Source: Strongyloides papillosus (Eukaryota > Nematoda > Chromadorea > Rhabditida > Strongyloididae). From it: a stretch of DNA of 64,000 bases. A program made the translations under genes and the position numbers. This document shows, piece after piece, positions 37,301-49,000 of the stretch; positions within the stretch are counted from its first letter, which is position 1; every line of letters starts with the position of its first letter. The notes under the pieces were generated by a model that ran no database searches, was not told the DNA's origin, and saw nothing but the letters and a program-made list of their open reading frames with translations. The stretch lies in assembly GCA_005656395.1 (NCBI GenBank), contig SRSI01000012.1, positions 62,001 through 126,000 on the forward strand, read 5' to 3'.

Positions 37301-40300
37301 TTCAATACATTGTTTAATTATTTAATATCTCTAATATTAGTTATTTTATTGTTATTTAGTAAGTAGTGTTTACAGTGAAATTTTTTTAAAACTAATCTGT
37401 ATATTATTTTACTAAAGTTTGTTTAAATATATCTGAATTTAACTTTCACCTCAATAGTTTAATCTGATTAATATTTTTCATGACATTTACTAAATGCTCT
37501 CGTTCTTTTTAAAAATAAACAAAACAATTATTCTGTGTTTTAAATTCTATTTAAAATTTTTAATACCATAAAAAAAGACATTTAACTGTATTAGTTACAA
37601 AATTAAATTGGGAAACTTTTGCATTGTTTACTTTGACAGTCTAAAATTAATAGCATTTCACACTAACACAAAAATTTACTCAAAATTTCAGTTAACAATA
37701 AAAATTTTATGCTTTTAAGAAACACTAATTTATTTATTATATCAAATTTAATTTAAAATTTCATTAAAAATTTAACAAGATTATTAATATTCAAACTAGG
37801 AAGAAATAATTTTGATCATCTTCCATAAAAATCGCACTTAACTCAAATTAGCACATTATTGGTCTTATACTCTAAAACAATTCCAAGCATTGAAAAATAC
37901 TTTTTAAAAATTAATAAAATTCACGAGAAAATTTAATTAAACAAATATACGTTGTTTCATTATTTTTTTGAAAGAAGAAGCCAATGGTTATTCATGTCAA
38001 AGTATACTTCTATACACATTATTCTTTTAAATAGCTATATTTTTATGTTTTTTAAGACATTTATTGTCTTACTTTTTGTACTTATATTATTACAAATAAA
38101 ACTGTATTGTGTAAAAATATAAAGAAAAATTTTGTAAAGGATGTTAAATTTTTATATCACTTCTTTAGACTGTAATCACTTATATAAATTTGTTTTTTAG
38201 TATCAAATCTCAAATCAAACATTTTTTTATATGAAAACATAATGTTTTGTACTGCTATTTTTATATAACTTGCTGTTACTAATTATAGATTACCCATAGC
38301 GAGAGGGTTTTTGTGTACTGATGGAAATTTTTACTTTTTCTCTATAGTGAATTGATGATTACATAAATAAATCCTTAAAATTTACTATTTTTTTTAACAT
38401 TTTTCAGAAAATGCCAATAAAAAAGAATATTCTTCCAAGTATACGGTTCTTGCAAAATGATAAATTAGGAAATTTTCTTAATGCTATCTTTTTAAAAATT
38501 GCTGTAAATCTTTTTAATAAGAAGTAATATGAGATTCTCCTATTTACCTTCTATACACTTGTAAATTTTTATATTGATATTATGTCAATTTTTTGAGAAA
38601 ATTAATTTTTATCAAATTTTATTTCTCTTCAATTAAATCATTGGGCATGCGAAATATGAATTTTTTATAATATTTTCCATATAAAAATTAAATAAAAGTA
38701 CTTTTTTCACCAAATTTTCTAAATCATGATGAAAAAAATTACTATTAATTTTTTGGTTACGTAATTCGTGCTCTGATGAATATATTGTAATTATAGTCAA
38801 GTTCTAGACAATTTTGATAAACAATGCTAATTTTCATATTTTGAGTTATACAATTATATGTTTTTAAGTTAAACTACATTGTTTGTTTGATTTTTAAGGA
38901 AGTTAGGGAATATATTTAGCAAAATGTTAATAACAATAAATTTTTGGAGCATTCAATTATAACAAACTTATAGTTAGTATTAATTTTGAATTAATTATTC
39001 TTTGTTTAAAAAATGCCGTTAATTTTATTAACAACTATGTCAGAATCTAACTTGAATATATTGTTCAAGTATAAGTATTATCATGGACTCAAACAAATGA
39101 TTTACAATGCCAAATAGATAGTTTCATAATATTAAATTTTATTAAAAATGATATTCAACATTTTAGAGATTGTTCGTGATATTTATTCGACATATAATGT
39201 CTTTTAGATACTTAAAATTTAAAAAAAAATATGATTTTTCTTTATAAGACAGACAGACTAATAATTAGTTAATACTTTATAATTTTTATATCATATAAAC
39301 TTACCTACCATTACTGTAAATACTTCAAAAAAAATTATAATAAGTGTTTTATTAAAACAAATTTTAAAAAGTGCAAATTTATTATAATTATATGATGGAA
39401 ATATGTTAAAAATAAAACTGGAAATTTATTTAAAATTAATTTTTACAAAAAATTTGCATAATATAAGTAAAAAAATTTACAATTGTATAAGAATGAAGTA
39501 GTAGAATCTTATACTGTTATCTTACAACAAAATATACGGCACTTCTTAAATTAAATGTCTAAAAAGTTTCAATATTTAGCATCTTAGAAATAATCTTATT
39601 ATTTGAATAATTTACATAATTATTGGAATCCTCAGACAAATTTTGCAAAAAATATTAAAATTAAAGGGTTTATCTAAGTCTTGAAGGTAGTAATTTATTC
39701 GTACTATAGTGCAAATTTCCATAACTTCTGGTAATGTGTCTAATATTAATTTTCTAAAAATTATCAAATGCATCAAATAAGAGTTTCATATTCATTTATA
39801 TTACAGAAGAGGAAGCATCATTATAAAATAGGCATCATATTGTATATGGATGTTCTCTTTAAATAGAAACTTTTCATAAAAGGTAATTAAGGTAATTTTG
39901 AAGTTGTCGTTTTCGAATTAATAGAAAAAAGATATTCTGTTATACATCCTCAATAATACATACGTTAACGATAAAGATGTAATTAGTTTTATGCTAAAAC
40001 TTTGTATAATTATAAAATAGAAGAAAAATGACTTACTATAAATTTGAAAATAAAGCTATAAAATTTCTAATAAAGTGAAACTTTGTAATTTGTAGGAAGA
40101 AAATGTTGTTGTAAATTTGTATTGAAGAAAAATAAAATTTTTAAATATAGACTTAATTTTTAATTTTTGAATACAAAATACTAATTAAATTTTTTTTATT
40201 AAATGCATTTTTATGATTTTTATTTTATTCATTATTGTTTATTATATTATTTTGTCTTTTAAATAACGCAAATTCCAATCAACGTTAGAGGTTTTAAAAC

Positions 40301-41058
40301 ATGTAAAAGAATATAAAACGTTGTTGTATTTTAAAAAAGACGATATCATTTTATATTGCAATTTATTATTGTTAAGGAAGTTTGAATTTATTAACTTCAA
40401 TAAAATTATATTTAGTTTCAATAAAATGATGTAGAGGATAAATTAATATTACTATAGTTGTTTTCTTGTACTTTTAATAATGATGTTTATGTTATGAATA
40501 CTGCAAAAAAATATTTAAATAAAATATTTTGATTTAATATAATTAGTATGAAGAATTTTTTTTGTTTTTACTTAAAAATACATTAACTTAATTTGTAATA
40601 AGTTTCACATCATTTGGTATTTAAGAAAATATATGTTTTTTTAATATTCATATTTATATTACTGTAAGAGGTGGTTAATACAATTTTAAATTTTAAAAAA
40701 TAACTTAATAAATTTATTATATTCATGTTTGGACCAAATTTCAATGTATTACTATAAATGTTAGAATGTTAAAATTAATATTTTCTTAATTTATTTTTAA
40801 TCATAAAACATTATAATTTAACTAATTTTCTAAGGTAACTTTGTTTAAGACTGATAATTAATTTAATATCGTGCTGGCATTCTACAAAATGAAGTTGTAA
40901 ATTTAAATTTTTTTCACTTATGTTTGTAGTTTTTTTCCGGTCTACGCTTCTTATTTTATTAAATACAAACTTAAAGGAGATTTAAATATTTAGGTGTACT
41001 TTTAAACTTAAGAAATTCTAATATATTTTATTTATACACAATATTAAGAAATTAAATA
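31360..41058. other. 9.7 kb gene desert between two GPCR genes
   Basis: No convincing exon was found on either strand; the longest open frames (32829-33035 plus, 33146-33508 minus) look like chance. One strong inverted repeat near 36.0 kb is listed separately. Composition is extremely AT-rich throughout. The region could hold distal regulatory DNA for the two receptor genes or their unspliced upstream parts. Confidence 0.5.
35932..36024 (+). other. Imperfect long hairpin in the gene desert
   Basis: Nested inverted arms pair around the loop 35981-35988: GTTAGGT (35974-35980) with ACCTAAC (35989-35995), TTGACA (35964-35969 region) with TGTCAA (35996-36001), and an outer CTCTCTT (35932-35938) with AAGAGAG (36018-36024). 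The arms are separated by small bulges. The size, about 93 bases, suits a microRNA precursor or a small inverted-repeat element. Confidence 0.45.
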
Positions 41059-42472
41059 ATGTGTAGTGTTAATAATTATCTATTTTACTTCAATAACACA
41101 ATTGAAAGTGTTTTGGATTCTAAAACATTGGATTTATATTACATGATTCATAAATGTGCTTCTCATGTACAAAGTATTTTTAACATTCAGTTTTTTTTCG
41201 TAGTATTATTTAACATTCTAAATTTGTATGTATTGTATTCTAAAAGATCCAGAAATAGGTAGGATGAATCAAAATTTTTAAGGTATTTGTATTTTATTTG
41301 TAGAAATAACATTTTATCCATGTTTACGGCAATTGCTGATATCGCAATTGTCTTATCACTTATGTTAATCTTCAATATGCATGATTGTCAAACCAAAGAA
41401 TCAGGGTCTTTTTTATGTTCAATTTTTAAGTTGTTGGCAGGAAATGGTAACAGTTATACAAGTATAAGTCTTACAACACTTAGCATAATTTCGAATACAG
41501 CTACAATGAGTTCAACTTGGTAAATTTTATTAAAAATATAAATCCTTACGATAAAATATAAATATTTATAGGGGTGTTTTAGTAATATCAATTGATCGTC
41601 TTCGTGCAATTCGACATCCTTTTAAAATTGTGAGAAATGGTATTTTTAAAGATGTTTGTGTAGTAATAATTTTTATTGTCCTCTTTACTTTGGCTTCAAA
41701 TTTAACACGATATTGGGAAACAAAAATTGTTATCAATACTTCAGTCAACTATGACAATTTTGTACTACAATACGAAACTGTTGATTATTTAAAAATTATC
41801 TTAAATGGAGTAAGGATAATTCTTCATATAGTTATTCCGCTTGTCCTATTAACAGTAATAAATTCAATGCTCATTTTTCATCTAAAAAATCGTTCTAAAT
41901 ATTTTGAAGCTGCTAAATGGAACCCCTCCAAGAGATCTTTTGATTCTGGAGTCTCTCAAAATAAAAACACCGATTGTCTATCCCAAATATGGTCAAGAAA
42001 TAATGGTTATAAAGAATTTAAAATAACCATCATGATGGTACTTCTTATAACATTTCACATCACAAGTTTTCTCCCAACAATGTTGTATCATTTATACTTT
42101 GAAATTATCGTACCAATAATGTCTTATTATTTTAAAATTAACATTGACAAGATGAGTTATCCTATCCATTGTGATAATGGGGAAATAATAACAACTAGAA
42201 AAAATTTAGCATACCTTACAATAACAATCTTAGTATTTGGAAAAATTTCCAACTGTCTTCTCCTTTGTAATTTACCAAATGCAATGTATAAAATGTGTGG
42301 AACGATGCTTAGTCAGAAAAGCCTAACAACAAGCTTAACAACAAAATGTGAGAATAGTGTTGTCAGAAAAGTTTCACGTCCTATTGCATCTTCAAGAAAG
42401 GTAACGAAACAAGAAAATAAAAGTCTTATAATGCCATTGAATAATTTTAATCAAACAACTTACCCATGCTAA
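41059..42472 (+). CDS. Divergent class A peptide-type GPCR
   Basis: Exons 41059-41258, 41304-41519 and 41572-42472 (introns 45 and 52 bases) encode 438 residues. Seven hydrophobic helices are visible. Helix 3 ends with LVISIDRLRAIRHPF, a DRL version of DRY. A Cys before helix 3 (LCSIFKLLAG) is kept. Helix 6 reads LLITFHITSFLPTMLYHLY, with no Trp of CWxP. Helix 7 ends FGKISNCLLLCNLPNAMYKM, lacking NPxxY but close in layout to the NS..NF.LYC ending of worm FMRFamide/myosuppressin-type receptors (FRPR/DMSR). I infer a peptide receptor of that broad group. The ATG at 41059 has no clear signal before it, and an upstream exon in the desert cannot be excluded. Confidence 0.72.
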
Positions 42473-45400
42473 TATAGATGGTGAATCATTGCAATGAAAA
42501 ATCAAAAAATAAACCAAAGATATTTTTCATGGTAGATGTCACTTCTTTACTTTTCCGGTGTTATGAGAATTGCAAATATTATACAAAATATTCATAAAGA
42601 AACAAGATTTTGTATTGTTTTTATGACAGAACACATAGAGACAATTACTTTTTCAGTATTACTTCTTTATATTTCCAACATAAAAAATGAGTTGCATGTA
42701 TATAATAAGTCAAAGTGTGATTCAGTAATAAAATTATATAATCTTAATTGTACAAAAAAGTAAACTCTTCTAACATAAATATTCAGACTTCCGTATTCCA
42801 AACAAGTATAAATGTTTAGTAATTCTATTAAAAATTTCTTTGTATTTTGTAAAAATAAAAATTTTTTAATTATATTCCACACTTTTGGCAAAAATTTAAT
42901 AAAAAATGTAGAAGTAATATTATGTCACAAAAATTTTATTAAATTTGTTTATAAAGTTAGTTCCACATTAAACAACTTTAAAGATTTTTAACAATTTGAT
43001 TAAAATTATACATATTAAAAATGATATTATAGCAAATTAATTTTTTATAACAGCATAATAAGTACAATTATTTAATGAACAGTAAGAATTTTTGGTTTAT
43101 TAAATCATAATTTTCAAATTTTCAAAACACATCAGAAATATGAGCTTATTCAGTGTTGTCTTTTGTTAAAGTGTAATTAATTCAAAAATGATTAATAAAA
43201 TTTTAATTAAAATTACATAAACTTAAACTACTTATACCAAAAGAACTATTATTAACAATATTACTTATTATAGAATCAAAAATAACAATCCGTAAAAGTT
43301 AGAAACTTACCATCTTTTAAATCATCAAAAATATTAGTTATTTATAAGAAAATGAATATTTATTATATGATTCTCGATTTTGATCTTTTGCACTTTTTAT
43401 TCAACTCATTTTATAATGTCATAACATTCATATTTTACGGCTTTAATAAGATTGAAATGAATGAAAAAAATCTTTTACATTCTATTTATAATAACACTGA
43501 TAAAACATTTGTAAATTTTTATTTTGAAAATTTTTATTCTCCATCCTTATTCTTTTTGGCTTATTTTTCTAGATATTTTTTATTATTATATAATAGATTC
43601 AAAGAAAATGCAGTTAATGCATTGTGATTCTATTCTTATTTAAGAATTACTGGAGTTATAAACAATACCAGAGATTGTTTGATATAGTGTTAAAGTCCAA
43701 AATATCTTGTTTTTGAAACATTAATGTTACGTATTTTTATTAAAAAAGTGTTTTTCAATATGTTATTGAAACCTATAAGAAGTTTATTTCTAACCTAGTC
43801 GTTTCAGAAAAGAAACTACTATTAAAAACACATTGTTTATCAGTTATTCATTTATTATCTTTACAATTCAGAAACTTTTTAATTTAACTGATTATTAAAA
43901 ATTATGATACACAATATACAAATTATTAGAAAGCATAAACATTATAAAAATTAAAAATTTTGTAGCATGCAAGTTAGCAAGCTTTTTCTCATAAACCAAG
44001 TTTGAAAAAAAAATATTTATATAATTTATATTAAAAACGTGCTAAAGCAATATTTATTATCTGTTATACTCATTGTCATTTATTCAGTGTTTTTATATTT
44101 TTACGCATTAAAACGAGCATTTTTTTATTATATTGTATTTTGCCATTTGATAATTCTTGTTTAACATAACATTTTTTTAATTAAAGAAGGCACGTATTGA
44201 GATTGAAAATTAATTTATTTCCATTAGATTTAATTTTACTTCCACTTAATTTAAAGATAATCTCTGAAACTTTGAATTAGATGTATGATATGATTTATCA
44301 ATGTTTACGTAATATGGATGAATAATTTCGTCTAAAAAACTAATTAAAAAGAATATTTTTGTGTGAATCATTTTCTAAAAATATGGCGTCAAATTAACTT
44401 TTAAAAGATAAAGTATGGAGAAATTTTTGTTTAGTTGGTACATTAAAGAGTTTAAGGATGATACTTTTATAAAAGTTTAATGCTATATGCTTATTTTTAA
44501 GTAAAGTATTTAAGCATTTTTAACTTTATTATCATATAATATTTTCTTTACTTTAATACAACTGTTAAGAAATACCTGGAAATTTTTTATTAAATGCTTT
44601 ATTATAACTCAAATCATATGTTTATTGTAATTAGAATTTTAAATTGTTCTTTAGCAGATAGTATATGTTTACTCATTTTAATATAAATTATAAATTTTAT
44701 ATTAAAATATTCATAAAACTTTAAATATTTCATTTTGTAGTTTAAAAAAACTCCTCTAAGGCATTTTGAATTATTTTACTAACCTCTTTACCATGACTTT
44801 TCTGGATTTTTATATAATAAAATGTCTTATAAATGATATTATAATTTATTTAAAAAATATAGCTTAAAAACAGTTAAATCGAAAAAACAATAACTCTATC
44901 TAATATATTATGAAATGAAATTGTATAATAAAATAAATATTTAGAGATATATCTTCTATTGTTTAAACTATTAAATATTTTGGTGCCAAACATGCACCAG
45001 AAATATGAGTCATTTTTGGTTTATTTAATATAAAAAATATGACTGTTGTGTATATTTTGTAAATGAGAATAGAGATAAGATATGGCTTAATTGACTTTCT
45101 TTAAACATTCCATAAAATAGAAATGATAAATCATATGAAATAAATAATATTTTACTTATCTTGTTTGTTCTATTTCCTCATAAATGACTTTGGCAATTAT
45201 AAGTATATACATATGTTAAAACTTCTTCCATCTTATTACTTAACATTCTCACTTTGAGATTTTAATAGAATAATAATAAAAAATTATTTTGAAGATTACT
45301 TCAAGGATATATTCTACTTTATAATTTATTGTCCTCGTTATACTAACTTTTTTATTAGGTAATTTTTTCTACTTATCATTTTTATAGAATATTAAACACC

Positions 45401-45632
45401 TAATTAATTTTTATCACGTTTATTTTTAATACATAATGATAAAAAATTACCACTTTCCTAATTATTTCCCTTACGGAAATAGTCTATTAAGTTTTACTTG
45501 TAAAAATTATATTTTTATTAATGTTTGATAGTATAAGTTTCTGTTTTTTGATCTTTTCTAATTAAAATTATAATTAATTATAAAATTATTATTTTTTTAA
45601 TTTTAATATTTTCTTTCAGAAAACATTTCATC
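42473..45632. other. Intergenic DNA, no supported gene
   Basis: About 3.2 kb, very AT-rich. Two open frames (42536-42763 and 43352-43627, plus strand) are Phe- and Asn-rich, unsupported by splice or family signals, and were not called. Confidence 0.5.
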
Positions 45633-45905
45633 ATGTTTTATAAACAAAACGAACTAACACATTATTTATTTAAACTTATTATTTTTTTCTATCTCCTTAT
45701 TCTTCAACCAATTAACAGCTTCTTTTTTTTCCCTACCTCCTCTAAACTTATAGATGGAGATGTATTTTATAAAAATTCAAATCTATCACCAGAACAAGTA
45801 AATAGGGATATGATGAAGAATGACAACATCATATTTGATGGAAGATTTAGAAGTGGAAATATTGATGGTATTAATTCAAATACATTAAAATACAAATATA
45901 TTTAA
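45633..45905 (+). CDS. Small secreted protein, unknown
   Basis: A 90-codon ORF with an ATG start. Residues about 12-32 (LFKLIIFFYLLILQPINSFF) form a signal-peptide-like hydrophobic core. The mature part is hydrophilic, Asn- and Asp-rich, without Cys and without dibasic sites. A TTTTCTTTCAG acceptor ends at 45619, 13 bases before the ATG, as expected for a trans-spliced leader site or for a 5' UTR intron. That signal plus the secretory head makes a real gene likely despite the short length. No family was recognised. The gene ends about 100 bases from the 3' end of the convergent deacetylase gene. Confidence 0.5.
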   Translation: MFYKQNELTHYLFKLIIFFYLLILQPINSFFFFPTSSKLIDGDVFYKNSNLSPEQVNRDMMKNDNIIFDGRFRSGNIDGINSNTLKYKYI

Positions 45906-46006
45906 TTTTAATACTTTTGTTACTTTAAAAGGACAATTTCTTTTTTAATTACTTTAAATTTTTTATTGTGCATTTTTAATGAATTTTATAATAATAATAA
46001 ATGATA

Positions 46007-49000
46007 TTATTTAAAAAATGTATTTCCTCTTCCAATTGGATCTTTAAGCCATGGATAGACATGTGGACAACTACCACAAACTCTAAATGAATGAGGATAA
46101 CTTGTTGGACCATCAGTATAACTACAAATTGATGGGGTTTCACAGGGGCGTTGGTACTCATTACGATACCTTCTACATTGCCATGGGAAAAAGTCTTTTA
46201 GTTTAGATAATTTTGTAGGTCTTTGAATCCATATTAAAGCTTCCTCCATAGTTACAATGTATGTATCATTTCTCTGAAGGACTTTTGTTATAAAAATATC
46301 TAAAGCTTTAAGCGCACCATTGAATGGGATGGCAGTTAAGAAATCTGACTCAATATTTAATATAAATGGTGCTTTATTAGATTTAAGATTTCTTTCCATA
46401 TTTCTAATCAGCATATTCGCTATTTGATCCGGAGAATCAAATCTAGTTACCGCTTGTAACATAAATAATGCTTGTTTTCCATCATTTCTTGTCAGCATAT
46501 TAATAGGAAACTCCCAAACATTATGTGATGTATTAGGACAATTCTGTCTAACACAACGCCATGGTGTCTTATAATGTAAGGATTGTGGCCAATATGGACC
46601 ATCTAAAGTTGTTTGTGTATTATCATACATAAAGTTTTCCTTCTCCATCATTGAAAATTGTCCCTCACCACCTAAAGCAAATTGAGGTGCTCGAAGTCCT
46701 TTTATTTTTCTTGAATCTATATATGAAAACTTTTGTAATGCCTCTCGTAAACCAACCATTTCATCTTTCCATTCCTCTTCAGAAAGATCACTTAATGATC
46801 TATGTGTTATTGAATTAACTGCGATTTCATGGCCTCTTGAGTAAAGCCATTGTGTTTGGTCATAATTATTAAATTCATGTGATACAAAAAATGTTCCTTT
46901 AATCGGGCAACCATTTTTATTTTTATGTTTACCACTGAAAATATTTTTATAAATATTTATTACTCTATCAGTAATAGGACCATCAAAGGTTAATAAAACC
47001 ATCTGTGGTGTCTCATCATAACGCAAATTTCCTGGTATATTAAGACCTGTTCTGGAACAAAAACAATCAGGTAAACTACATGTACCGTCATGTGGACATT
47101 CCAAAAGTGAATCTTCAATAGGTCTTAATATAAATGGTTCGTCATCATCTATATCACTTTGAAAATTAACATAATCAGTATTTATTACTAGGTCTAAATA
47201 AAAAATAAATATAAATAAATAATATATTAAAAATTATTATCATGATTTAAAGAATCATACAAGACATAATTGGAACTCTTACATTCCAATTCATTGTTAA
47301 TACGAATAGGAATAAAATGTTCCTTACAAGTGCAATAATGTTTAATGCATGCAGAATTATTGATACAATAAATACCAGCTACCTCATCGCAATATTCACC
47401 GATTCTTGACAACTTTTTTTGTTTAAACATGTTCTTTCATCTGAAACTTTCATCTCTGGAGGACATGAACATATTCCTTTTTTACACTCTCCCGGGAAAA
47501 TACATTCCATTGTGTTATTACAAGGGTCATTGATAAGTTTCTTATTAAATTCCCTCAAAACTATACCTTCATCTAACGTCACTCTTGAAGAACATACACC
47601 ATTACCATTATTTTTTGTTCCATAAGGGCAAACACAGAAATCATCCTGACAAATAGCATTATTTACACAATTTGGGGTGATATTTTTATCACAACCTTTT
47701 CCTGGTAAAGCTAATTTACTATCAACATGATCTGCTGTAACACAAAAACTACTTAAATTTGGTAATGTTCCATTAGGGCATAAACAATATCCAATTTTTT
47801 TATTACATTGACTTCCATTTGCACACGTTAAAAGTTTTATTGCTCCAGTTTCTTTAGAAATACATTTACTTCCAGGGTATGCTAATTTTTCTGAATATAT
47901 ATCTATACATTGGCCATTAAAGTTTGTCAATTGTTTTGGACATTGACATAATCCTAATGTATTACAAATCATTCCACCTTCACATTGTGTATCATCATAA
48001 CATTTTTTGTATTTACCTGAATATTTCATTGATTTAAATGGCTTTATTATTGAAGATAATTCGGGAGTTCTAACCAAAATGTTGGTATTACTATTATTAT
48101 TAATAATATCATTAGTTTTTGTGCTTATCTCTCTAAGATAATTGGAATTAATACAAGATCTATCATTTTTTGTAGGAACAAATCCTGTTGGACATTGACA
48201 AATCTTTCCATCACAAGCTGACCCACCTGTACATGTGGTAAATGTATTACAATCTTGTCCCGGATATCTATAAGAACTTATCCATGACGGCTCATCAGCA
48301 ACATATTTAACATCATTTCCTAAACTATAATCTTTATTTATTTGACATATACCATTTATAGCTACATATCCCATACCACATGTACATACTCCACCGATAC
48401 ATATGCTACCACCACCACAATACTTTTGGCATGTTCTTAATAATTCACAAACAGCATCACATGATTCACCCGGAAGAAGTGTTGTTATTGGAGTCATTGT
48501 AGATGTTTGACCTATAACATCAGCACAAATCGTTCCCATTGGTACCTGACCATTTTGGCATTGACAGAATCCATAGATACATGAACTTCCACCAGTACAA
48601 TAAGAATTCGGCATACCACAAACATCACCCGGAAATAGTGGTGTAAATGGCTGTGAAGTTGTTGTTATAACATTTATATATTCTGTACAAATATTTTTTA
48701 TTGGGACAAAATTTGGTGGACATATACATAATCCACCACTACAATAACTGCCACCACCACATCTTGTAAATGGCATACCACATGGGAATCCTGGATCAAT
48801 TACCCTCCATATAGGTTGTGGGGGTGTTGTTAGTGATCCCAAAACACATTTTCCATTTACGATAAATGATCCTTGTGGGCATGTACAAATATTATTAATA
48901 CAGGCACTACCACCAATACAAATAATACCATCGCTTGAACATGGTTCACCCGGATTTGCTGTGATATATCTAATTACACATTGACCATTGACAAGTATGG

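Noticed and set aside
43352..43627. Plus-strand 91-codon Phe-rich open frame with ATG
   Set aside because: Composition equals that of the surrounding AT-rich DNA; no signal peptide cleavage pattern or acceptor was seen.
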